Shown piece after piece: positions 1-7,454 of a stretch of 11,682 bases of DNA; positions within the stretch are counted from its first letter, which is position 1, and every line of letters starts with the position of its first letter. A program made the position numbers and the translations under genes. The DNA lies in the NCBI GenBank assembly GCA_028276215.1, contig JAPYWT010000030.1, positions 1 through 11,682 on the forward strand. The letters run 5' to 3'. The notes under the pieces were generated by a model. It did no database searches and was not told where the DNA came from. It saw only the letters and a program-made list of their open reading frames with translations. The DNA comes from Thermoflexus sp. (GTDB lineage: Bacteria > Chloroflexota > Anaerolineae > B4-G1 > DUEL01).

Positions 1-1031
1 CCCTGCTCCCGGGCAGCCGCCCATCCCCCCGCCCGCACCAGTTCCTCCCAGCCAATCACCTCCGCCCGAATGAAGCCGCGCTGCATATCGCTGTGCACCC
101 GTCCCGCCGCTTCCGGCGCCGTCGCGCCCCGGCGCACCGACCAGGCCCGCACCTCCCGCCCGCCCGCGATGGTGAAGAAAGTGATGAGGTCCAGGACCCG
201 ATAACCTGCCCAGACCAGTGCCTCCAGCCCGGATTGCGAGAGACCCATCGCCGCGCGGTACTCCGCCGCCTCGTCGGGGGGCCACGAAGCCAGGTCCGCC
301 TCCAGTTGAGCGCAAAGGACGATGCAGGGCGCACCCTCCGCAGCCGCGTATCGCGACACCGCCTCTGCCCCCTCCCCACCCTCCGGCAGGTCCTCTTCGG
401 CCACGTTCGCCACATAGAGGCGGGGTTTGGCCGTCAGCAGGTGAAGTTCCCGGACCAGCGCCGCGCGTTCCTCCCCGTCTTCTTTAACGAAAACAGAGGC
501 CCGCTCCCCTCGCTGCAGGCGGGCCTCCAGTTCTTCCAGCAACGCCAGTTCTGCCGCCAGTTCCCGGGGGCGGGCACGGGCCGCCGGGCGGGTTTTCTCC
601 AACCGCCGCTGCACCGTCTCCAGGTCTGCCAGGATCAGTTCCAGGTCCAGGACTTCCAGGTCCCGTATCGGGTCCACGGTGCCGTCCACATGCGCTATAT
701 CGGGGTCAGCAAAACAGCGCGCGACGACGGCAATCGCGTCCACCTCCCGGATGTGCGCCAGGAAGCGGTTGCCCAATCCCTCGCCCCGGTGCGACCCCCG
801 AACCAGACCGGCGATGTCCACAAACTCCACAGTGGCTGGCGTGACCTGCTCCGGCCCCACCAGGCGAGCCAGCGCCTCCAGCCGTCGGTCCGGGACCGCC
901 GCGATACCCCGGTTGGGGTCAATGGTCGTAAAGGGGTACGCCCCCACCGCCGCGCCAGCCTGGGTGAGCGCGTTAAATAGGGTAGATTTTCCTACATTGG
1001 GGAGACCCACAATGCCAACTTGAAGAGACAT
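1..1031 (-). CDS. ychF: YchF/OLA1-family P-loop ATPase, 3' end outside window
   Basis: Translating back from the ATG at 1029-1031 gives 343 codons with no stop, so the gene leaves the window. YchF is a universally conserved Obg-related P-loop protein that binds ribosomes and hydrolyses ATP better than GTP; its roles lie in translation and stress response. Visible motifs are Walker A GLPNVGKST (residues 9-17), the YchF-typical AYPFTTIDPNRG (31-42), switch II VDIAGLVRG (71-79) and NVAE (209-212) in place of the GTPase NKxD. A charged, Leu-rich helical segment (about 125-200) matches the coiled-coil insert. A C-terminal TGS domain begins near 283, with FFTIAGGREVRAW and AAGRVHSDMQRGFIRAEV recognisable. 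The family is usually about 360-365 residues, so roughly the last 20 are missing. The gene lies 88 bp downstream of the histidine kinase in the same direction and could share its transcript. There is no frameshift. Confidence 0.97.
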   Translation of the reverse strand, partial: MSLQVGIVGLPNVGKSTLFNALTQAGAAVGAYPFTTIDPNRGIAAVPDRRLEALARLVGPEQVTPATVEFVDIAGLVRGSHRGEGLGNRFLAHIREVDAIAVVARCFADPDIAHVDGTVDPIRDLEVLDLELILADLETVQRRLEKTRPAARARPRELAAELALLEELEARLQRGERASVFVKEDGEERAALVRELHLLTAKPRLYVANVAEEDLPEGGEGAEAVSRYAAAEGAPCIVLCAQLEADLASWPPDEAAEYRAAMGLSQSGLEALVWAGYRVLDLITFFTIAGGREVRAWSVRRGATAPEAAGRVHSDMQRGFIRAEVIGWEELVRAGGWAAAREQ

Positions 1032-1119
1032 TTCACAACGCCTTCCCCACCCTACCCTATCGGGTGTAAAGGTCGGGGCAACCAATGACTACACGAAACA
1101 AAATAGACAACCACAACAT

Positions 1120-4100
1120 CTACAACATCCCGGCCGGCCCATCGGCTCCCGGCAGATTCCGAATGGGCAACGCAATCGTAAAAGTACTGCCCCGATTCAG
1201 TTGGGACTCCACCCAGACCCGCCCCCCATGCCGCTCCACGATGGATTTCACAATCGCCAGCCCCAGGCCAGAGCCCGGAACGTCCTCCATTCCCCTGCGA
1301 CGGATGCGATAGAATTTTTCAAAGAGACGTACCTGGTCCTCCGGAGCAATACCGATACCGGTGTCGCTGACTGTGATGTGGACCTCCTGCCCCACTACCT
1401 GTAAACCAACCGTCACTACCCCACCGGGGGAAGTGTATTTGATGGCGTTGTCCACCAGATTGGCGATCGCCTGGCGAAGGAGCGTCGCATCCCCCCAGAT
1501 CACAGGAGCCGGTTCGGTCGCCTCCAGGCGAAGGGTCAGCCCCTTGGCCACTGCCCGCGCCCGCATCCCGTCCACCGCCTCCACCAACAAAGCCCCGACA
1601 TGACAGGGGCGCTCCTCCAGACCCATCCCCGCCTCAATTCGCTGAAGATTGAGCAGATTTTCCACCAGGGTACTCATCTGCTCAATGCCTTTGAAGATTT
1701 TGTCCAGATACTCCTGTTGTTTCTGGGTGAGGTCTCCTGCCATCGGGAGCATACTGGCATATCCCCGGATGAAGGTCAACGGAGCGCGCAGGTCATGGGA
1801 AACCGTGGCCACAAACTCGGATTTCATCTCATCCAGTTCTTTGAAGTGCGTAATATCCCGCATCACCACGACCCGCCCCATGTTCTCCCCTTCGGCGCTG
1901 AGGATGGTGGACGCGCTGGCGTAGAAAACCCGTCCACCGGGCAGGGGGACTTCCTCCACCAGCGGCCCGCTTCGGCCCAACGGCTCGGTCAGGATGCGCA
2001 CCAGAGCGGGGTCCAGAGGGGTCTCTGCGACCTTCTGGCCCACCAGTTCCTCAGCGGGGATGCCCAGGGCCCGCTCCGCAGCGGGGTTGACCAGCAGGAG
2101 GTAATCGTCCCGGTCGGTGACCAGGATGGCATCGCTGGTGCTGGAGAGAATGGCCGCCAGACGCCGCCGTTCACTTTCAGCCAGTTGAAACAGCCGGGCA
2201 TTTTCAATCAGGACCGCCGTCTCGCTGGCCAGCGTGGAGAGCAGGTCCAGTTCGGAGGGCTCAGGCCGGCGCGGCTGGTCAAAGCCCACCCACATCACGG
2301 CAACAGGCTGCCCCTTACTGAGGACTGGCAACGCCACGACAGCCTGCACCCCACCCGGGAGCGGACCCGCCCCTGCCAGCAACCGGGCCCGGCGCAGGTT
2401 ATCCAGGACGATGGACGTGCGGGCATCCCGGGCCGCCAGGGCCAGCGCCCGGTCCAGTGTCCCGATATTCTCTACCGGCTCCCCGCGCCCGATCACAACT
2501 TGAGGGTCCCCCGACGCGGAGAGAAGAACAATCCGGGAGACACGTGCCTGGAGAGTCTGAAGGGCACCATCCAGAATGCGAGAAATGCCCTGAGAGAGGT
2601 CCAGCGTGGCAGAGACCTCCTGGGCCACCCGGAGAAGCAAAGAGAGGTCATTCAGCCGGTCCCGCAGACTGGCCCGCATCTTCTCAAAGGACTCACCCAG
2701 CCGGGCGATCTCATCTTCCCCCGTCATCTGGATGGACTTCTCCAGGTCGCCCCGGGCAATCTCTTCCGCCGCGCGGGCCAGCAAATTGAGCGGGCGGGTC
2801 AACTGGCCTGTCGCCAGAGAGATAATCAACCCCACAACTCCAGTCAGAACGGTCAGGAGAACCAAAAGCGGCGTAGCAATACTGAGGGCCAGTTCCATCC
2901 GAACTTTGTGGGGAAGAAGAATGACCACGGCCCAGGGATACCCGCTGACCGGCAGATAACAGACCATCTGGCGGGCGTTGGTCCGACTATCCCGGGTCTC
3001 CCGCACCCATCCGCCTGCCACCGTCGCCAGCGGAGGACGGCTCTGGTCCACTTCCCATTGCTCCAGCAGTCGCTGGGGGTCCTGATGGACGACGATCCGG
3101 CCCTCGTCATCTACCACAAAGCCCTCTCCCTGCTGCATCGTCCATTGGAGTCCCGTCAGGACCCGCTCCAGGAGAGGGTTCACTCCCATCTCCACCCGGC
3201 CCACAAGAACCCCCTGCCGCTCGCCTCCGGCAGCGGGCTCCAGTGAACTCATAAACGAAAGAATGACCGAACCACCCGGCCCCCGATGGACCGGCGTCGT
3301 CTGGACTCCGCCGGTGACCTGGATCAGGGAAAGGAATTCCTGCTCCTCGGGGGTCGGCTCCACCTCCTCCGGCGTATAGGAGGGGTAAGAACAGCGCAGA
3401 CCCCCGTCCGGGCCGTAGGCGGTCAGGCGGCTGAAATACGGGAGCATCTGGATAAACGTCTGCAACTGGGCCTGGCATATCTGAACATCGTCGCTCCAGA
3501 TGGGCGGCGCAGCGGAGAATTGGCGAATGAGGCTCTGGCCCGTAGAGATGAACTCGCCGATGCCATCGGCACCGTTGCGAGCATCACGGACCATGGCATC
3601 TACCGCCAGACGGGTGGCAGTATTCATCGCCGACGAGACAACTGCATAGACCAGGCCGGAGAAAAAGAGGATAAAGAGGGGGATAAACAAAAACAGGAAC
3701 CGGCGATTCAGCGTGCGAGCATACGGCGGAAAACGACGGGCCACCTGGACCGGACGCAGCCTGGGAAACAGGAGGTAAAAAGCCTGAAAGAGCAAACCAT
3801 AGGCCAGGGCCTCTATGAAGGCCAGCGGAATGCTGATAGCCATCAGGGTGAGGACGTAATCCAGCACCACCAGCCCCTGGCCCGGACGGTATTCGCCAAC
3901 CAGCCAGCCGACGAGAGACAGGGGTTGAATCAGAAGAACGACGAGCAGAGCCGCCCCCAGAGGCTGACGGAGCAGGTGAGCAAAACCGCCATAAAAGTCC
4001 TGCCTCAGGAAAAAGGCCAGGAGAGCGGCCCCCAGTGCCAGATTCAGGGGCTCAAACAGGATGTGCGTGGTGGAGCGAAACAGTCCAGCCACCAGGCCCA

Positions 4101-4446
4101 GGATGGTAGCCGGCCCAACCCCCAGCCAGATGGCGGCCAGTACCACAGGTAGCAATCCCAGAAGAGGGAATCCCGGCACGAGCGGCTCAGCGGGCAGGAA
4201 AGGTGGCGGGAGCAAATCGGGAGCGGGTAGCCGCAGGGTCAACAATCTATTCAACAGGGGGGTGAAAACGAGGAGGAAAACAAACAGGAGCAGTCGTCTT
4301 CCACGCAGCGCAGCAAAATCCCGCCAGGAGCGAGCCAGAACAATGAGGAGCAATGCGATGTATAGCCCCAGAAGCAGAACAGCCCCCCAGTGAGCCGGCC
4401 ATTCAAAGTACGGCAGGGATAAACTCCCCCACAGAAGGATGTTCAT
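1120..4446 (-). CDS. Multi-sensor membrane histidine kinase (multi-TM, dCache-like, HAMP, GAF, PAS, HisKA, HATPase_c)
   Basis: 1108 residues. Residues 1-230 hold about six or seven hydrophobic segments (near 21-38, 52-68, 93-122, 133-147, 163-185, 195-228). A further TM follows at 250-271, then a probable extracytoplasmic double-Cache-like sensor (about 273-520) and another TM (522-544). Next come HAMP (about 545-597), GAF (about 603-753), PAS (756-863), and HisKA with phospho-acceptor His884 in VATVSHDLRAPLTF. HATPase_c shows the N box ANLVDNAIKYT (N1000), G1 DTGIGI (1028-1033), F box FEKF (1042-1045) and G2 GSGLGL (1058-1063). All catalytic motifs are intact, so it should autophosphorylate at the membrane. 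No response regulator is encoded in the window, so its partner and ligand are unknown. It has its own promoter at 4491-4518. The bases before the ATG contain only a weak AAGG. The N-terminal block superficially resembles a 5TM-LYT or ECF S-component-like sensor; that comparison is inference. Confidence 0.95.
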   Translation of the reverse strand: MNILLWGSLSLPYFEWPAHWGAVLLLGLYIALLLIVLARSWRDFAALRGRRLLLFVFLLVFTPLLNRLLTLRLPAPDLLPPPFLPAEPLVPGFPLLGLLPVVLAAIWLGVGPATILGLVAGLFRSTTHILFEPLNLALGAALLAFFLRQDFYGGFAHLLRQPLGAALLVVLLIQPLSLVGWLVGEYRPGQGLVVLDYVLTLMAISIPLAFIEALAYGLLFQAFYLLFPRLRPVQVARRFPPYARTLNRRFLFLFIPLFILFFSGLVYAVVSSAMNTATRLAVDAMVRDARNGADGIGEFISTGQSLIRQFSAAPPIWSDDVQICQAQLQTFIQMLPYFSRLTAYGPDGGLRCSYPSYTPEEVEPTPEEQEFLSLIQVTGGVQTTPVHRGPGGSVILSFMSSLEPAAGGERQGVLVGRVEMGVNPLLERVLTGLQWTMQQGEGFVVDDEGRIVVHQDPQRLLEQWEVDQSRPPLATVAGGWVRETRDSRTNARQMVCYLPVSGYPWAVVILLPHKVRMELALSIATPLLVLLTVLTGVVGLIISLATGQLTRPLNLLARAAEEIARGDLEKSIQMTGEDEIARLGESFEKMRASLRDRLNDLSLLLRVAQEVSATLDLSQGISRILDGALQTLQARVSRIVLLSASGDPQVVIGRGEPVENIGTLDRALALAARDARTSIVLDNLRRARLLAGAGPLPGGVQAVVALPVLSKGQPVAVMWVGFDQPRRPEPSELDLLSTLASETAVLIENARLFQLAESERRRLAAILSSTSDAILVTDRDDYLLLVNPAAERALGIPAEELVGQKVAETPLDPALVRILTEPLGRSGPLVEEVPLPGGRVFYASASTILSAEGENMGRVVVMRDITHFKELDEMKSEFVATVSHDLRAPLTFIRGYASMLPMAGDLTQKQQEYLDKIFKGIEQMSTLVENLLNLQRIEAGMGLEERPCHVGALLVEAVDGMRARAVAKGLTLRLEATEPAPVIWGDATLLRQAIANLVDNAIKYTSPGGVVTVGLQVVGQEVHITVSDTGIGIAPEDQVRLFEKFYRIRRRGMEDVPGSGLGLAIVKSIVERHGGRVWVESQLNRGSTFTIALPIRNLPGADGPAGML

Positions 4447-4490
4447 AGCCTTACCCGGGCAATCGGATGGTATGAGAACAATCCAACAGA

Positions 4491-4518
4491 ATTATATCCC
4501 AAAATTTCCCGATAGCAA
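4491..4518 (-). promoter_or_regulatory. Sigma70-type promoter for the histidine kinase
   Basis: On the minus strand a -35-like TTGCTA (4513-4518) is separated by 16 bp from a perfect -10 TATAAT (4491-4496), about 45 nt upstream of the kinase ATG. It lies in the 161-bp gap between the ligase and the kinase, downstream of the hairpin at 4566-4613, so the kinase is probably transcribed independently of the ligase. Confidence 0.7.
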
Positions 4519-4565
4519 CTCCCCTGGAAAGCAACTCTCAACCCTCACAGGTCGGGGGAAGGGAT

Positions 4566-4613
4566 GAATGAGGGGATGCGGCGGTCAAGGGCCGCCGCCG
4601 CATCCCCTCATTC
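4566..4613. repeat. 19-bp perfect inverted repeat across the ligase stop codon
   Basis: Arms 4566-4584 and 4595-4613 are perfect reverse complements (19 bp, beginning GAATGAGGGG) around a 10-nt loop. The ligase stop codon (4608-4610) lies in one arm. The structure is strong enough to end transcription or protect the 3' end of the ligase mRNA. However, no T-run follows on the minus strand, so it is not a classical intrinsic terminator. Confidence 0.85.
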
Positions 4614-6227
4614 TCTACCCCCCGTTTCCTCCCTCATGGCCATTTCCCGCAGCCGAAACTTCTGCGGTTTCCCTGTAGAGGCGCGGGGGAAATCCTCTAC
4701 AATCCGGACAACCTGAGGAATCTGATACGGCTCCAGCACTCCCCTGCAGAACTCCCGCACTTCCTGAGAGGTCAGGGGGTGCCCTTCTGCAGGGATGACA
4801 AACGCCCAGACTTCCTCGTCGCCAAATCGTCCCGGCACTCCCACCACCGCCACCTCGCGAATGGCAGGATGAGCGACCAGATGCCGCTCTATCTCTTCGG
4901 GATAAATGTTCCGGCCCCCCCGGATAATCATGTCCTTCTTCCGGCCCACGATGCGCAGGTATCCCCGCTCATCCATCACCGCCATGTCGCCCGTGTGGTA
5001 CCAGCCCTCCGCGTCCAGCACCTGCTCAGTCAGGTCGGACGCGCCCCAGTAGCCCAGCATCACGTTCTCCCCTCGCACCCAGAGTTCACCCACCTGGCCC
5101 GGCGGCAAGGGACGGCCTTCCTCATCGGCGATCCGCACTTCCATCCCCGGCATCGGTCGGCCCACCGTCTCGGCCTGGAGGTCCGGCGAGTCGCCGACGT
5201 CGGTGGCCGCGATCCCGCCGCCGATTTCGGTGGCCCCGAACCCGATGTGCAGCGCGCAGCCAAAGCGACGCTGAATCTCCCGGGCCAGGTCCGGTGGACA
5301 GGGCGCGGCGCCCGTCCCACAGATCAGCAGAGAGGAGAGGTCATACCGGTCAAAATTCTCCACCCGCAGCATTACCGCCAGTGCTGTCGGAACCGCGACC
5401 AGAACCGTCACCCGTTCCCGCTGGATCAGTTCCAGCGCTTCCACCGGATGGAAGAAGGGCTGGACGACCAGGGTGTCCCCCATCAACAGCGCCTGCAGGA
5501 AGACCTCTATTCCGGTGGTGTTGTGGTAACCGGTGGTGGAGAGGAAAATCTGGGGGCGACCGGCGGCCCGAAGGAGGCGCCGCCGGTAACGGGCCAGCGC
5601 CCGCCCCATTTTAGGCAGTTGCGCCAGCGAGGGACGCTTCATCCACAGTTCCCGCAACTTCAGGCTGGCGACCACCGGCGCGATGAGGCTGCGGTGGGTG
5701 TGCATCGCCCCTTTGGGCGCGCCCGTAGTGCCGGAGGTGTAGAGAATCGCCAGCAGGTCCCCCGGCGCCACCTCCGGCGGCGGGGCCGGCGGCAGGACCG
5801 GCATCCGCTCCGGAAGAAATTCATCCGCCAGGTGGACTTCTATCCCCTCCGGCAGGCCGGACACAATCGCTTCGGGGAGCGGCTCCGCCACCACCATGCG
5901 GGCCGGTGCAATCTGCTCCGCAATCTGGAGCACCCGTTGAGGACGGACGGTCGGGTCTATGGGAACGACCACTGCCCCCCGTCGCGCGATGGCGAAGAAG
6001 AGCGTGATGTAGTCCGCGCCGGGCGGCAACATCAGGGCGACGCGGTCCCCTTTCCCGACACCCAGGTGGGCCAGAAAGTCGGCTGTCCGGTCTATGCGCT
6101 TCTGCAACTGGCCATAGGTCAGCCGCAGGTCTCCGCAGATCAGTGCCTCCTGGGCGGGACGGTTCTCCGTCACCCGCCGCAGGGCCTGATACAGGGTCAT
6201 CTGGAGAGTCAGTGGTGGTAGGGACAT
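4608..6227 (-). CDS. Class I AMP-forming acyl-CoA synthetase (acyl-CoA ligase)
   Basis: 539 residues, full length for the ANL superfamily. The enzyme activates a carboxylic acid to acyl-adenylate and then to the CoA thioester. Motifs in order: the P-loop YTSGTTGAPKG (163-173), GFGATEIGG (329-337), YHTGD (410-414), the hinge and C-domain signature GRKKDMIIRGGRNIYPEEIE (428-447), and the C-terminal catalytic lysine in STGKPQK (K520). It most resembles fatty-acyl or long-chain CoA ligases; the actual substrate cannot be read from the sequence. Residues about 196-226 form an unusually basic, Arg-rich segment between the P-loop and the acyl-pocket motif. The ATG at 6225-6227 has no Shine-Dalgarno sequence and is preceded by a 7-bp tandem repeat; an internal ATG at codon 10 has no better site. 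It lies 54 bp downstream of hypD and may be co-transcribed with it. The stop lies in a large inverted repeat. Confidence 0.95.
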   Translation of the reverse strand: MSLPPLTLQMTLYQALRRVTENRPAQEALICGDLRLTYGQLQKRIDRTADFLAHLGVGKGDRVALMLPPGADYITLFFAIARRGAVVVPIDPTVRPQRVLQIAEQIAPARMVVAEPLPEAIVSGLPEGIEVHLADEFLPERMPVLPPAPPPEVAPGDLLAILYTSGTTGAPKGAMHTHRSLIAPVVASLKLRELWMKRPSLAQLPKMGRALARYRRRLLRAAGRPQIFLSTTGYHNTTGIEVFLQALLMGDTLVVQPFFHPVEALELIQRERVTVLVAVPTALAVMLRVENFDRYDLSSLLICGTGAAPCPPDLAREIQRRFGCALHIGFGATEIGGGIAATDVGDSPDLQAETVGRPMPGMEVRIADEEGRPLPPGQVGELWVRGENVMLGYWGASDLTEQVLDAEGWYHTGDMAVMDERGYLRIVGRKKDMIIRGGRNIYPEEIERHLVAHPAIREVAVVGVPGRFGDEEVWAFVIPAEGHPLTSQEVREFCRGVLEPYQIPQVVRIVEDFPRASTGKPQKFRLREMAMREETGGRE

Positions 6228-6230
6228 GGC

Positions 6231-6258
6231 GAATCGTGAAACGTAAAACGCGAAACGT
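6231..6258. repeat. Four 7-bp tandem repeats directly before the ligase start
   Basis: On the plus strand the units are gaatcgt, gaaacgt, aaaacgc and gaaacgt, contiguous and ending only 3 nt before the ligase ATG. Read in the mRNA direction they are ACGTTTC/GCGTTTT/ACGTTTC/ACGATTC. They occupy the place of the ribosome-binding site. The origin is probably a simple repeat expansion or a dispersed intergenic repeat. Confidence 0.85.
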
Positions 6259-6281
6259 GAAGGTTTTAGGGAAGTGGCTAT

Positions 6282-7424
6282 TCAGGCTTCCTCACCCCAC
6301 CCCCGCCGCCTGCGGGCGGCGAAGCCGCTGGGGGTAGGGTGAGGTCGTCCGTACTGGTAGTGGGCCGCGCAGGCCCCCTCGGCGCTGACCATGCAGGGGC
6401 CGACAGGGTTCTGGGGGGTACAGACCCGCGCGAAGAGGGGGCATTCCACCGGTCGCAGGACCCCCCGCAGGACGTCGCCGCAGCGACAGCCCGGGGGCTC
6501 GCGGGCTGGCTGGACCTCCACCGGGAAACGCCGCGCGGCATCGTAGCGGGCGTACTCCTCCCGAATGCGCAGGCCGCTGGCGGGCAACACCCCCAGCCCC
6601 CGCCAATCCGCTTCGGCAACCTCAAAGACCCGCTCCATCGCTTCCAGTGCAGCCGGATTCCCCCCAGCCCGCACACTCCGGGAATACGCGTTGGCGACGC
6701 CCGGCTGCCCCGTCTCCAGCATCTCCACCAGCGCCAGAATGGCCCGCAGGATGTCCAGCGGCTCAAAGCCGGCCACCGCACAGGGAACACCGTACTCCTG
6801 GGGCAGGAATTGCCAGGCTTCGGGGCCGATGATGGTGGTGACGTGGCCCGGGCCGATGATCCCGGAAAGCCGGACCTCCCCGGCGTCCAGGATGGCCCTC
6901 ATAGCCGGTGGCGTGAGTTTGTGGGTGCTGAAGACGGCAAAGTTGCGGATGCCTTCCGCCTCTGCAGACAGGACGGCCGACGCCACCATCGGCGCGGTGG
7001 TCTCAAAGCCCACGCCCAGGAAGACCACGGTTCGGGTGGGGTTCTGACGGGCAACCTCCAGCGCGTCCAGCGGCGAGTAGACGATGCGGACATCGGCGCC
7101 CTCGGCCCGGGCACGGGCCAGCGAGCGCCCCCGGTCTGCAGGCACCCGCATCATATCCCCGAAGGTGGTCAGGATGACCCCGGGGATGCCCGCCAGCGCG
7201 ATGGCCCGGCTCAGGTCGTCCGCCGATGTCACGCAGACCGGGCAGCCCGGGCCCGAGAGGAGTTCCACCGTGGGCGGGAGCAGGTCCGGGATGCCAAAGC
7301 GCAGGATGGCATGGGTATGCCCGCCGCAGAACTCCATCAGCCGCACCGGTCGGGTAGAGCAAGTCGCGATCGCCTCAGCAACTGCCCGGGCCGCCTGCGG
7401 GTCCCGAAAATTGGAGAGATTCAT
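6282..7424 (-). CDS. hypD: NiFe-hydrogenase maturation protein HypD
   Basis: 380 residues. HypD is the [4Fe-4S] scaffold that, with HypC, holds the Fe(CN)2CO group during NiFe-hydrogenase active-site assembly in the cytoplasm. Hallmarks are MEFCGGHTH (residues 30-38), GPGCPVC (58-64), GVGFETTAP (137-145), IGPGHVTTIIG (190-200) and the C-terminal cysteine cluster CRCGD (313-317), C328, C335, C344 and C352. Conservation should end at about EGACAAHYQYG (349-359). The remaining 21 residues, rich in Arg, Pro and Gly, are encoded by a palindromic repeat and look acquired. The ATG at 7422-7424 matches the family start but has no Shine-Dalgarno sequence and is preceded by an 8-bp tandem repeat. No hypA, B, C, E or F and no hydrogenase subunit gene lies in the window, so the gene is detached from any hyp operon here. 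Confidence 0.96.
   Translation of the reverse strand: MNLSNFRDPQAARAVAEAIATCSTRPVRLMEFCGGHTHAILRFGIPDLLPPTVELLSGPGCPVCVTSADDLSRAIALAGIPGVILTTFGDMMRVPADRGRSLARARAEGADVRIVYSPLDALEVARQNPTRTVVFLGVGFETTAPMVASAVLSAEAEGIRNFAVFSTHKLTPPAMRAILDAGEVRLSGIIGPGHVTTIIGPEAWQFLPQEYGVPCAVAGFEPLDILRAILALVEMLETGQPGVANAYSRSVRAGGNPAALEAMERVFEVAEADWRGLGVLPASGLRIREEYARYDAARRFPVEVQPAREPPGCRCGDVLRGVLRPVECPLFARVCTPQNPVGPCMVSAEGACAAHYQYGRPHPTPSGFAARRRRGWGEEA
6290..6343. repeat. Palindromic repeat inside the 3' end of hypD
   Basis: The outer stem pairs 6290-6303 with 6330-6343 (13 of 14 positions: CCTCACCC.ACCCC with GGGGT.GGGTGAGG). An inner hairpin is formed by GCCGCC (6304-6309) and GGCGGC (6314-6319). It encodes roughly HypD residues 361-378. 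It resembles the dispersed intergenic palindromes of many GC-rich genomes; whether it recurs in this genome cannot be seen from one window. Confidence 0.8.
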
Positions 7425-7430
7425 TTCTCA

Positions 7431-7454
7431 CACAAAGACACAGAGGCACAAAGA
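7431..7454. repeat. Three 8-bp tandem repeats directly before the hypD start
   Basis: On the plus strand the units are cacaaaga, cacagagg and cacaaaga. In the mRNA direction they read TCTTTGTG/CCTCTGTG/TCTTTGTG, followed by TGAGAA and the hypD ATG. No purine-rich ribosome-binding site is present. This TTTGTG-type repeat looks like intergenic filler known from several bacterial groups; that comparison is from memory. Confidence 0.85.

Noticed and set aside
1..1031. ychF as a broken gene
   Set aside because: The frame is continuous from the ATG to the window edge with all expected motifs in order; it is only cut by the window boundary.
1032..1119. Separate promoter for ychF
   Set aside because: TTGCCC and TAGGGT at 16-bp spacing can be found on the minus strand, but the -10 is too poor to report; read-through from the kinase is as likely.
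1600..3246. Long open frame on the plus strand opposite the histidine kinase
   Set aside because: Its translation is low-complexity, rich in Gln, His, Pro and Arg, and matches no family. The opposite strand encodes an intact kinase with all catalytic motifs, so this is a GC-rich shadow frame.
4566..4613. Classical rho-independent terminator
   Set aside because: The stem is strong, but there is no T-run on the strand leaving the ligase, so it is listed as an inverted repeat.
4779..6221. 480-codon plus-strand frame opposite the ligase
   Set aside because: It is antisense to a full-length ANL enzyme and rich in His, Arg and Gln, with no recognisable domain or promoter.
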